Made by a program: the position numbers and the translations under genes
The notes under the pieces: generated by a model
Told to the model about the DNA's origin: nothing
What the model saw: the letters and a program-made list of their open reading frames with translations, nothing else
Databases searched by the model: none
Shown here: one piece after another, positions 1 to 6,519 of the stretch
Numbering within the stretch: position 1 is the stretch's first letter
Layout of the letters: the number at the start of each line of letters is the position of its first letter
Source: Syntrophobacterales bacterium
GTDB lineage: Bacteria > Desulfobacterota > Desulfobaccia > Desulfobaccales > 0-14-0-80-60-11
Direction: 5' to 3'
Assembly (NCBI GenBank): GCA_020052215.1
Contig: JAGVPN010000236.1
Coordinates: forward strand, 1-7,516
Length of the DNA: 7,516 nt

Positions 1-108
1 CTGCGGCGCTGCCGGGGCCGGCGCCTTTTCCTGCTGCTGGGCCATGGCGGTCCCCACCAGAGCCACCATTGCCAGACAAACCAATACGGTCACAAATTTT
101 TTGCTCAT
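1..108 (-). CDS. Small exported protein, N-terminal fragment (36 codons)
   Basis: Translating the minus strand from the ATG at 106-108 gives 36 open codons up to the window edge. The product starts MSKKFVTVLVCLAMVALVG, a textbook Sec signal peptide: two lysines, a hydrophobic core of about 15 residues, then TAMA followed by QQQ, a likely signal peptidase I site after residue 23 (AMA|QQQ). The visible mature part (QQQEKAPAPAAPQ) is Ala/Pro rich, typical of a flexible linker at the start of small periplasmic or envelope proteins. A Shine-Dalgarno AAGGAG sits at 118-123, 9 nt from the ATG, and fixes the start. It lies 77 nt downstream of aspD on the same strand, so it could be the last gene of that cluster or separately transcribed; no clear terminator is seen between them. 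The function cannot be told from this fragment. Confidence 0.75.
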   Translation of the reverse strand, partial: MSKKFVTVLVCLAMVALVGTAMAQQQEKAPAPAAPQ

Positions 109-185
109 GCTGTCATTCTCCTTTTGATGAGATTTTCCACCAACCTAAAGGCTGATGATTTGTGGCGTTGGGATGGTTTTTCCTT

Positions 186-1802
186 TCACTTGCCTTTCCC
201 ACCCTGGGCGTGGCGATACGCCTCCACATAGCCCCGGGCCACGGCCCGCACTGCCCGGCCGATATCTTCATAAACCGCATCCGGCAGGTTGGCGAACGAG
301 ACCCGCACCGACCAGTCCGGGGCGTCAAAGCCGCCGCCGTTTAAGAGCACAATGGCGTGGTCCTCCGCCAGGCGAAAGACGATGTCCAGAGGGTCGTAAT
401 TTTCCTTGATGAACTGGATTACCCCCTCGTCCACATATTTCTTCAGCCAGAATTCGAAGTCGATGAGGCCGTAGTAATCAGCATAGTACGGCCCGATCTT
501 TACGTCGATCCCCAGGCCCTCCAGGATGATCTTGACCCGGTGGGCCACGATCTTCATCACCGATTCCTGGTAGCTGTTGTCCTCGTCCATGAGCTGGAAC
601 AGGGAAAACAGCAGCATCTGCGCCTGCTGGGGCAGCGACAGACCGGCGGTGTGGTTCAGGGCCACGTCCCGGCTGTCGGCCACTAGGCGGTCGATAAATT
701 TGAGACCGGCCGGGTCCAGGGCGATCTTCTCATACCGCTTGGTGGTAATCTCCCGCTCCGGGGCCGGGAGCCCGGCGATCATCTTATCAATGATGTTGTC
801 CTCATGGAGGGCGATGACGCCCAGGCGCCAGCCGGTGCAGCCCATGTATTTGGAGTAGGAATAAACCCCGATGGTGTTATGGGGCAGGTCGGCCATAAGC
901 GACCGGAAGCCTTTGACAAAGGTACCGTACACGTCGTCCGTCAGGATGATGAGATCCGGCCGCTTAGTCTTAACCAGGTTGACCAGCTTGCCGATCACCT
1001 CGGGGCTGACGGCCACCGACGGCGGGTTGCTGGGGTTGATGAGGAAGAAGGCCTTGACCTTGGGGTCCTCCAGTTTGGCCAACTCGGCGTCGCTGAATTG
1101 GTAGAGGTTCTCCTGGGTGGCCATCACTTCCACCACCTTGAAGCTGTAATCACTTAAGGCCGGGATTTCGATATAGGGCGAAAAAATGGGGGTCCCCAGG
1201 GCGATGGTGTCGCCCTGGCGGAGAATCTTGTTGGCCATCAGGGACGAAAAGACATAGCACATGGCCGCGGTGCCGCCTTCGGTGGCGAACAGGTCGAAGG
1301 TGCCCGGCGGCGGCTGGTTGCTGCACATGGCCCACGTCAGGTAGGCATGCACCACTTTTTCATTGTGGGCCAGCATCCGGTCAGGCACGGGGTAGTTGTC
1401 GGCAATGAGGGAGTCCACTAATTCGTGCACGAAAGCGTCGGGGTCGAAGCCGAAATTTTTCACCGCGAAGGGAGTCATTTCCTTGAGGAAATCGATTCCC
1501 GGGGTCGGGGCGTTCTTTTCCAGCCAGGCCGTTAGGCGCGCCGCCATGCCATCCTGGGCCGGCATGCCGCCCAGGTTGGGGAGGTCCATGACGCGCTTGG
1601 ATTCGGTAATGGCGAACTGGCCCAGGGTGAAGAAGGCCTCCCGGGGGGTGGTGGCTACCCAGTTGGGGTTGCCCCGGCCGGCGTTCAGCATGGCCGCGGC
1701 GGCCTTTTGGGCGTGTTCCTTGGCCAGGGAGATGAGTTTGTCCTTGATTTCGAAGGGGCTCAACTTGTCATATTGGCGCAAGGTGGCGATGGATTCGTCC
1801 AT
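186..1802 (-). CDS. aspD: Aspartate 4-decarboxylase (bifunctional with aspartate aminotransferase activity)
   Basis: A 538-residue fold-type I PLP enzyme, the usual length for L-aspartate beta-decarboxylase (EC 4.1.1.12), which converts aspartate to alanine and CO2 and usually retains some aspartate aminotransferase activity. The N-terminus with GRGNPNW (42-48), the large insertion relative to ordinary aminotransferases and the C-terminal GGGFDAPDWSVRVSFANL block are typical of this family rather than plain AspC. Visible active-site elements: NPSNP (Asn256), DDVY (Asp289, Tyr292), SYSKY with the Schiff-base lysine Lys318, and Arg500 in SVRVSF for the substrate carboxylate. No signal peptide or membrane segment, so it is cytoplasmic. 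Shine-Dalgarno AAGGAGGG at 1812-1819, 9 nt before the ATG, fixes the start. It lies 117 nt downstream of an AspT antiporter on the same strand; this is the classic decarboxylation-antiport pair, in which internal decarboxylation consumes a proton. The family assignment is firm; the energetic role in this organism is inferred from context. Confidence 0.95.
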   Translation of the reverse strand: MDESIATLRQYDKLSPFEIKDKLISLAKEHAQKAAAAMLNAGRGNPNWVATTPREAFFTLGQFAITESKRVMDLPNLGGMPAQDGMAARLTAWLEKNAPTPGIDFLKEMTPFAVKNFGFDPDAFVHELVDSLIADNYPVPDRMLAHNEKVVHAYLTWAMCSNQPPPGTFDLFATEGGTAAMCYVFSSLMANKILRQGDTIALGTPIFSPYIEIPALSDYSFKVVEVMATQENLYQFSDAELAKLEDPKVKAFFLINPSNPPSVAVSPEVIGKLVNLVKTKRPDLIILTDDVYGTFVKGFRSLMADLPHNTIGVYSYSKYMGCTGWRLGVIALHEDNIIDKMIAGLPAPEREITTKRYEKIALDPAGLKFIDRLVADSRDVALNHTAGLSLPQQAQMLLFSLFQLMDEDNSYQESVMKIVAHRVKIILEGLGIDVKIGPYYADYYGLIDFEFWLKKYVDEGVIQFIKENYDPLDIVFRLAEDHAIVLLNGGGFDAPDWSVRVSFANLPDAVYEDIGRAVRAVARGYVEAYRHAQGGKGK

Positions 1803-1841
1803 GGAATTTTTCCCTCCTTGGGATAAATTTGGGGCAAGCGT

Positions 1842-1895
1842 TCAGCTTTTTCTTCTGGTTCCCAAGCTCCTGCTTGGGAACCAGAGCAAAGCTGA
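1842..1895. repeat. Two-tier perfect hairpin between aspT copy 1 and aspD
   Basis: An inner stem of 14 perfect base pairs (1854-1867 with 1872-1885; arms TCTGGTTCCCAAGC and GCTTGGGAACCAGA) closes a TCCT loop. An outer stem of 8 perfect pairs (TCAGCTTT 1842-1849 with AAAGCTGA 1888-1895) follows across a small 4/2-nt internal loop. On the transcribed (minus) strand no U-tract follows the stem, so it is not a normal rho-independent terminator. It sits 16 nt from the aspD Shine-Dalgarno inside a presumed operon. A dispersed palindromic (REP-like) element or an mRNA processing/stability hairpin are the likely roles; both are inference. Confidence 0.8.
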
Positions 1896-1910
1896 TAGCT
1901 GATGGCTGAG
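1890..1910. repeat. Short heptamer tandem repeat (AGCTGAT x2 plus degenerate third copy)
   Basis: AGCTGAT occurs at 1890-1896 and 1897-1903, followed by GGCTGAG at 1904-1910. The first copy overlaps the outer arm of the adjacent hairpin, so the heptamers and the palindrome may form one compound repeat element lying just beyond the 3' end of aspT copy 1. Confidence 0.5.
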
Positions 1911-1919
1911 CACTTACCT

Positions 1920-3608
1920 TCAACCCAGCAAAAGGACAATCACCACCCCCCAGATGATGAGCAGGGTGTTGCCCACCGCGTAAGTCACGGTATAGCCCAG
2001 GGCCGGCACCTTGCTTTGGGCCGCGTCCTGGATGGCGCCCAGGGCCGCGGTGACGGCTCGCGCCCCGGAGCAGGCCCCCAGGATAATCCCCGGATGCATT
2101 TTGAACAGGTACTTGCCGGCATAAATGCCCACCACCAATGGCGTGAGGGTGACAAAGACCCCGGCAAAAAATAGCCCAATGCCGGCCTGTTTCAGGCCCA
2201 TCACGAATTCCGGGCCGGCATCGATGCCCACCACCGCAATAAAAGTCGTAAGCCCCACGCTGTTCATGACCCAGAGGGCCGGACCGGGGATGCGGCCAAA
2301 GGTGGGGTGAACCGAACGCAGCCAGCCGAACCCCAGGCCCCCCATCAGCGCCCCGCCGCTGGTACTCAGACTTAAGGGGATCGCCCCGATTTTGAAGGAC
2401 AGGGCGCCGATCAGGCCGCCCAACAGGATGCCGAAGCCCACGAACACCATGTCGGTGGCGTCCGTGGGGCGCTCGGCGTAGCCGGCCAGCTTGGCCACCC
2501 GGTCCACATCAACCCGGGCCCCGGCCAGGGTGAGCACGTCGCCCCGGTCGATCTCCGTGCCCAGGGTGACCGGCATCTCCACCCCGCCCCGGGTAAGCTT
2601 TCTGATGAACACCCCCCTGCCCTGCCGGCCGATCTCTGAGTCGGCAATTTCTTTCAACGTCTTGCCGGCAACGGCTTTGTTGGTGATCACCACATCGAGG
2701 TGCTCGGCCGGGAAGTCCAGGACCTCCCGGTCGTCCAACTCCGGCCCGATGTCCTTCTCAATCTCCAGCAGTTCCTCGCGGTAAGAAGCCAGGGCCACCA
2801 CGTCGCCTGCCTGAACCACCAGGTCCGGTTTCGTGTCCACGACTTTTCCTCCCAGGCGCAGGCGGTCCACATAAACCCGCTGGGACGCGAATCGGGCCTC
2901 GATTTCGGCCACCGTCTTGCCCACCAGACTAGGATTGGTTAACCGGTAGGCCCGCACCACCAGACCGGTATAAGCCGACACCACCCCCGGCTCCGGTTGC
3001 CCGGCCCCCATCTTGGCTTCCAGTTCCTTGCACGCCGCGGGCAGGTCCACCCCCAGAAGTTTCGGCCCCATGGAGGGGAGAAACCACACCGCCCCCGCGG
3101 TGCCGAAGATGTAAGTCACCGCGTAGGCCACCGGGATCTGGTTGAGATAGGCGGCTTTTTGCTTGACCGGAATGGCCAGTTGATTGATGGTCTCGCTGGC
3201 CACCCCGATTACCGCCGAAATGGTGCAGGCCCCGGAGAGCAAGCCCGCGGCCGAGCCAACCGGGAAATGGAGGAATAGCGCCGCCAGGTAGGTGCAGATC
3301 AGACAGGTCAGGCACAGGACTAGGGCAAACAGTACCTGGGACAACCCGTCGCTCTTTAAACCCCGAAAGAACTGGGGACCCACCCCGTAGCCCACCGCAA
3401 AGAGGAACATGAGGAAGAAGACGGCCTTGACATTGGGGGAGACGGTGATGTGTAACTGGCCGATGAGCACCCCGGCCAAAAGCGTGCCGGTAACCGCGCC
3501 CAGGCTGAACCCCTTGAACTTTTGCTTACCGATGAAGTAGCCCAGCCCCAGGGCCAGAAAAACCGCCAACTCCGGGTATTGCCTCAGGGTGCTTGCCAAC
3601 CACTCCAT
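1920..3608 (-). CDS. aspT: Aspartate:alanine antiporter AspT (AAE family), copy 1
   Basis: A 562-residue membrane protein of the aspartate-alanine exchanger family (TC 2.A.81). It imports aspartate and exports alanine in an electrogenic exchange that, with aspartate decarboxylation, generates proton motive force. Layout: N-terminal hydrophobic block about 13-177 (including GYGVGP at 73-78 and [14 protein letters not shown] from 122), a hydrophilic centre about 205-380 that reads as two RCK_C/TrkA-C domains, and a C-terminal hydrophobic block about 387-561. The halves resemble each other: [16 protein letters not shown] against IAVVGIDAGPEFVMGLK, and [11 protein letters not shown]...AYAVTYIFG against GACSGARAVTAALG...[10 protein letters not shown], the internal duplication typical of the family. 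The start is set by AGGAGG at 3615-3620, 6 nt before ATG. It lies directly upstream of aspD and downstream of a paralogue. Family members also exchange other substrates (for example succinate), so the exact substrate is inferred from linkage to aspD. Confidence 0.93.
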   Translation of the reverse strand: MEWLASTLRQYPELAVFLALGLGYFIGKQKFKGFSLGAVTGTLLAGVLIGQLHITVSPNVKAVFFLMFLFAVGYGVGPQFFRGLKSDGLSQVLFALVLCLTCLICTYLAALFLHFPVGSAAGLLSGACTISAVIGVASETINQLAIPVKQKAAYLNQIPVAYAVTYIFGTAGAVWFLPSMGPKLLGVDLPAACKELEAKMGAGQPEPGVVSAYTGLVVRAYRLTNPSLVGKTVAEIEARFASQRVYVDRLRLGGKVVDTKPDLVVQAGDVVALASYREELLEIEKDIGPELDDREVLDFPAEHLDVVITNKAVAGKTLKEIADSEIGRQGRGVFIRKLTRGGVEMPVTLGTEIDRGDVLTLAGARVDVDRVAKLAGYAERPTDATDMVFVGFGILLGGLIGALSFKIGAIPLSLSTSGGALMGGLGFGWLRSVHPTFGRIPGPALWVMNSVGLTTFIAVVGIDAGPEFVMGLKQAGIGLFFAGVFVTLTPLVVGIYAGKYLFKMHPGIILGACSGARAVTAALGAIQDAAQSKVPALGYTVTYAVGNTLLIIWGVVIVLLLG

Positions 3609-3871
3609 AAAGTTCCTCCTGTCTCCAAACTTCCAGTTTTGGCTAACCAGAAACCCTAATGTTTCCCAGCACTGTCCGGTTAGGTTTTTGCTGAGGAGGA
3701 TGAGCGTTATACGTCATCAAACAGTTCATAAATTCGCTAACGCCCTTTTTGCTCCGAGAAGATTACTTCCCCCTCACCCTGACCCTCTCCCCCATTGGGG
3801 GAGAGGGGAAAATGACTTTTTACGGGTGACCCCCAATATGGGGCTTGCCATGACGTCGCCCTGGAGGAATT
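3609..3871. other. 263-bp spacer between the two aspT copies
   Basis: No credible reading frame. Besides the strong palindrome at 3783-3807, the spacer contains a small inverted repeat CCCCA-ATA-TGGGG (3831-3843) just past the end of aspT copy 2. On the minus strand the right half is GC-rich and repeat-like, while about 3650-3770 is more AT-rich and could hold a promoter for copy 1 (a TATAAC hexamer is visible on the minus strand near 3710), but I could not find a convincing -35 partner. Whether aspT copy 1 is read from an upstream promoter or from its own is therefore open. Confidence 0.4.
3783..3807. repeat. GC-rich perfect palindrome in the aspT-aspT spacer
   Basis: CCCTCTCCCCC (3783-3793) and GGGGGAGAGGG (3797-3807) form 11 perfect base pairs around a 3-nt ATT loop. 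It is flanked on the left by CCCTCACCCTGA. This type of sequence, recalled from general knowledge, recurs as a dispersed palindrome in many proteobacterial genomes. On the transcribed minus strand no U-run follows. A T5 run on the plus strand begins about 10 nt past the stem, so at best it is a weak terminator for rightward transcription. Read as a REP-like element that may also act as an mRNA hairpin within the cluster. Confidence 0.75.
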
Positions 3872-5560
3872 TCACTGCATCATAATGACGATCACCACTC
3901 CCCAGATAGTCAGCAGGGTGTTGCCCACCGCGTAAGTCACGGTATAGCCCAGGGCCGGCACCTTGCTTTGGGCCGCGTCCTGGATGGCGCCCAGGGCCGC
4001 GGTGGTGGTGCGAGCCCCGGCGCAGGCGCCCAACAAGATGGCCGGATGCATCTTGAAGAGGTATTTCCCGGCGAAAATGCCCACCACAAAGGGCAGCAGC
4101 GTGATGAAGATCCCGGCGAAGAACAGCATCACCCCAGCTTCTTTCAAGCCCGCCACGAAGCCCGGTCCGGCGCTGATGCCCACCACCGCAATAAAGGTGT
4201 TGAGCCCCACGTTGTTCATGACCCACAGAGCCGGACCGGGGATGCGGCCGAAGGTGGGGTGGACCCCGCGCAGCCAGCCGAAGATCAGCCCGGAGATCAA
4301 GGCGCCGCCGCTGGTGCTCAGGCTCAAGGGCACTTTCCCCGCCTTGAAGGACAGGGCGCCCACCAGACCGCCCAGCAGGATGCCGAAGCCCACGAACACC
4401 ATGTCGGTCATGTCCGTAGGCCGGTCGGCGTAGCCCAGGAGTTTGGCCGCCCGCTCCACGTCCGTCTGGGCCCCGGCGATGGTGAGGACATCCCCCCGGT
4501 CCACCACGGTGCCCAGGGTGAGAGGCATCTCATGGCCGCCCCGCAAGAGCTTCCGCAGGAACACTCCCCGGCCCTGGCGGCCGGCGTCGGACTCGGCGAT
4601 CTCTTTCAAGGTCTTGCCGTCCACGGCCTTATTGGTAATCACCACGTCGAGACTTTCGGCCGGAAAATCCAAGAGTTCCCGGTCGTCCACCTCGGGCCCG
4701 ATTTCCGACTCAATTTCCAGCAGCGCCGCCCGGATGGAAACTAAAGCCAGCACGCCCCCGGCCTGGAGCGCCACCTCCGGGGAGGGTACAAGAATTTTGC
4801 CGCCCTGGCGCACCCGCTCCACAAAGACCCGGCGGGGCGAGAACTGCGCCTCGAAGTCCGCCACGGTCTTCCCAACCAGACTGGGGTTGGTCAACTGATA
4901 GGCTCTGGCCACCAGCCGGGAGTAAGCCGAGATGACGCCGGCCTCAGGCTGCCCGGCGCCCATTTTCTGCTCCAGTTCCTTGCACACCGCCGGCAGGTCC
5001 ACCCCCAGGAGCTTGGGTCCCACCGAGGCCAGGAACCACGCCGACCCCGCGGTGCCGAAGATGTAAGTCACTGCGTAGGCCACCGGGATCTGGTTGAGAT
5101 ATGTAGCTTTTTGTTCTGCCGAGATTGCCAGTTGATTGATGGTGTCGCTGGCCACCCCAATCACCGCGGAAATAGTGCAGGCGCCCGAGAGTAGCCCCGA
5201 GGCCCAGCCCACTCCGAACCCCAGAACCGCGGCGGCCAGATAGGTGGAGAACAGGCAGGCCAGGCAGAGGAGGACGGCAAACAGGACCTGGGGCAGCCCG
5301 TCGCTTTTGAGGCCCCGGAAGAACTGGGGACCCACCCCGTAGCCCACTGCAAAAAGAAACAAGAGGAAGAAGACGGATTTGACGTTGGGGGAGATGGTGA
5401 TATTAAGCTGGCCAATGACCACTCCGGCCAGGAGGGTGCCGGTGACCGCGCCCAGGCTGAAATTCCCGAATTTTTTCTTGCCGATAAAGTAGCCCAGTCC
5501 GAGGGTCAGAAAAATCGCCAACTCCGGGTATTGCCTCAGTGTATGTACAAGCCAATCCAC
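3872..5560 (-). CDS. aspT: Aspartate:alanine antiporter AspT (AAE family), copy 2, GTG start
   Basis: A second 562-residue AspT-type exchanger. It aligns with copy 1 end to end without gaps at about 78% identity (121 differences counted by eye). Same architecture: N-terminal membrane block (GYGVGP at 73-78), two central RCK_C-like domains about 205-380, C-terminal membrane block ending in VVIVIMMQ. Differences are concentrated in the RCK_C region (about 31%) rather than in the membrane halves (about 18-20%), so transport chemistry is probably shared while regulation may differ. The start codon is GTG at 5558-5560, supported by AAAGGAGG at 5566-5573, 5 nt upstream, and by exact alignment with the start of copy 1. 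It is the first gene of the leftward cluster, so the main promoter should lie in the large intergenic region to its right. The paralogue could alternatively serve another exchange pair; sequence alone does not decide. Confidence 0.93.
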   Translation of the reverse strand: MDWLVHTLRQYPELAIFLTLGLGYFIGKKKFGNFSLGAVTGTLLAGVVIGQLNITISPNVKSVFFLLFLFAVGYGVGPQFFRGLKSDGLPQVLFAVLLCLACLFSTYLAAAVLGFGVGWASGLLSGACTISAVIGVASDTINQLAISAEQKATYLNQIPVAYAVTYIFGTAGSAWFLASVGPKLLGVDLPAVCKELEQKMGAGQPEAGVISAYSRLVARAYQLTNPSLVGKTVADFEAQFSPRRVFVERVRQGGKILVPSPEVALQAGGVLALVSIRAALLEIESEIGPEVDDRELLDFPAESLDVVITNKAVDGKTLKEIAESDAGRQGRGVFLRKLLRGGHEMPLTLGTVVDRGDVLTIAGAQTDVERAAKLLGYADRPTDMTDMVFVGFGILLGGLVGALSFKAGKVPLSLSTSGGALISGLIFGWLRGVHPTFGRIPGPALWVMNNVGLNTFIAVVGISAGPGFVAGLKEAGVMLFFAGIFITLLPFVVGIFAGKYLFKMHPAILLGACAGARTTTAALGAIQDAAQSKVPALGYTVTYAVGNTLLTIWGVVIVIMMQ

Positions 5561-5565
5561 GGGTG

Positions 5566-5573
5566 CCTCCTTT
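5566..5573 (-). promoter_or_regulatory. Shine-Dalgarno that fixes the GTG start of aspT copy 2
   Basis: AAAGGAGG on the minus strand ends 5 nt before the GTG at 5558-5560. No in-frame ATG lies nearby, and the GTG-initiated protein aligns residue for residue with the ATG-initiated copy 1, so this site decides the start. Confidence 0.8.
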
Positions 5574-5667
5574 CAAGCCCGGATATTTTTCTTCTAATGG
5601 CTTTGCCCTAAACCCGATTCGTTAGGCCAGTAAACCGGTTCCTCCTCTTTACCATGAAAGTCCACCC

Positions 5668-5692
5668 GTAGGAGCGGTGCGCTCACCGCTAC
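5668..5692. repeat. REP-like palindrome (AGCGGTG-CGCT-CACCGCT)
   Basis: A 7-bp perfect stem AGCGGTG (5673-5679) / CACCGCT (5684-5690) around a CGCT loop, with GT/AC (5668-5669 with 5691-5692) extending it past a 3-nt bulge. The form GTAGGAGCGGTGCGCTCACC resembles dispersed palindromes of proteobacterial intergenic regions (general knowledge, not checked). No U-tract follows on either strand. Confidence 0.6.
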
Positions 5693-5932
5693 AAGGAATT
5701 TCATGATTGGGGGTGGCCCCAAACGGCCATGGTGGTTTGTCGGTCCAAGATCGGTAGTTAGGGGACCTTTCCACGATTTTTGACCCCGAAACCCACCTAG
5801 GTTCCAAGGCAACCCTTCTCGTGGGAGACATGATAGCTCATAATTTCCTTATACGTCAATCTTTTCCAGAAGTTGAGCATACCGCTCCATCGCTACACAG
5901 ACACCTGATTGATTATATATGAAAATAGCTCA

Positions 5933-5987
5933 GTGGGGCGGGCCTCCGTGCCCGCCAGTGAGAGGCGGCCAGGGACGGCCGCCCCAC
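5933..5987. repeat. Compound palindrome: outer 9-bp arms with two internal hairpins
   Basis: The outer arms GTGGGGCGG (5933-5941) and CCGCCCCAC (5979-5987) are perfectly complementary. Inside, two further perfect 7-bp hairpins are possible: GGCGGGC/GCCCGCC (5937-5943 with 5950-5956, loop CTCCGT) and GGCGGCC/GGCCGCC (5964-5970 with 5977-5983, loop AGGGAC). Since the hairpins share bases with the outer arms, the element can fold either as one long arm or as a pair of hairpins. The two half-elements, each a GC stem around a 6-nt loop, arranged head to tail, resemble the paired layout of BIME-type repeat clusters. Confidence 0.75.
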
Positions 5988-6121
5988 CAACACCAGCCAT
6001 TTTCCATCATCTCGTGGTTCTGAGCGAAGACCACGAACCGGCGCGCGGCTAGATATTTGGAGGCCCGTTTTTTTCGTGAGGCCGGACGATTTCCCCTGAC
6101 ACTGTTAGCTCTGCCTTAGAT

Positions 6122-6176
6122 TGGAGATTACCCCCGGGGGCGGTGGCCCAGGAGAGTTCCCGGGGCAATTTCTCCA
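6122..6176. repeat. Nested inverted repeat centred on a CCCCGGG/CCCGGGG stem
   Basis: TGGAGA (6122-6127) pairs with TCTCCA (6171-6176), and inside it CCCCGGG (6132-6138) pairs with CCCGGGG (6159-6165), leaving a 20-nt apical region. The 5' inner arm is itself part of a self-complementary CCCCCGGGGG (6131-6140). Two separate complementary blocks in the correct nested order argue against pure chance, but no known RNA family is recognised. Confidence 0.5.
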
Positions 6177-6351
6177 GCTGCCAATATTACCCAATCGGGT
6201 GCGAAAATTATTAATGAAAATTTAAAAGAGGCCGATATCATACTCAGGCCTCATCAGATGGGAGCTATCCGAAAAAACTTCTAGCTGGGCCAGGTCTTTT
6301 CCCGGTTTTTCACCGCCAGCGGTAATTTGCTAAATTGTAATGTTCCCTAAC

Positions 6352-6405
6352 CGCCTGGCCTGAAGTCCATGACCGACGAGTGGTAAGGTCTAGGCGAGTT
6401 CAGGC
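6352..6405 (+). other. Possible structured RNA leader or pseudoknot upstream of the rightward genes
   Basis: GCCTGAA (6358-6364) is perfectly complementary to TTCAGGC (6399-6405). Nested inside, GACC (6371-6374) can pair with GGTC (6387-6390). In addition CGCCT (6352-6356) is complementary to AGGCG (6392-6396), a pairing that would cross the first and make a pseudoknot. It lies 43-115 nt upstream of the candidate starts of the next gene, where a 5' leader element would be. No known riboswitch family is recognised and transcription across it is assumed. Confidence 0.3.
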
Positions 6406-6519
6406 TTTCAAGAAAAGTCTCTCCTTCCTTTTCCCCACCCGCCAGGGATGGCCGGCAACCCACCGCAGCTCTCGAATGGGTATGAAACCGGGTCGAAGGC
6501 GGCAAGAATGATAGGGTTT

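Larger units (their letters stand above)
5561..6519. other. Large divergent intergenic region with many inverted repeats, no credible gene
   Basis: About 0.95 kb between the leftward aspT and the rightward unknown gene. Short open frames here (for example minus-strand frames at 5594-5812 and 5649-5831) read through palindromes and lack family features or ribosome sites, so I call none of them. The region holds several distinct palindromes, listed separately where strong; smaller ones are TTGGGG-GTGG-CCCCAA (5707-5722), TCGTGGT/ACCACGA (6012-6018 with 6030-6036), GAGGCC/GGCCTC (6228-6252) and ACCGC-CA-GCGGT (6312-6323). AT-rich islands at 5905-5930 (a perfect TATAAT at 5912-5917 on the minus strand, but with no -35) and 6200-6230 are the likeliest promoter areas. 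Both divergent promoters should lie in this stretch; I could not place them reliably. Confidence 0.6.

Noticed and set aside
1842..1895. Rho-independent terminator after aspT copy 1
   Set aside because: The stem is strong, but no U-tract follows on the transcribed strand and aspD begins shortly after it.
1920..3608. TrkA-type potassium channel subunit
   Set aside because: The central RCK_C domains suggest this at first sight, but the flanking duplicated membrane halves, total length of 562 and adjacency to aspD fit the aspartate-alanine exchanger family.
3968..4744. 258-codon open frame on the plus strand inside aspT copy 2
   Set aside because: An antisense shadow of the AspT gene; the translation is His/Gln/Gly-rich and has no recognisable fold, while the minus strand aligns gap-free with its paralogue.
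5594..5831. Two overlapping short minus-strand frames in the intergenic region
   Set aside because: Both read through the 5668-5692 palindrome, have no ribosome site and no family features; coding is not supported.
5912..5917. Perfect TATAAT on the minus strand as promoter of the asp cluster
   Set aside because: The hexamer 17 nt upstream is CGCCCC, nothing like a -35, and it would leave a leader of about 350 nt; a chance match in an AT-rich island is more likely.
5561..6519. CRISPR array or tRNA gene in the repeat-rich intergenic region
   Set aside because: The palindromes differ from one another and are irregularly spaced, with no repeat-spacer periodicity, and no cloverleaf or TTCRA arm was found.
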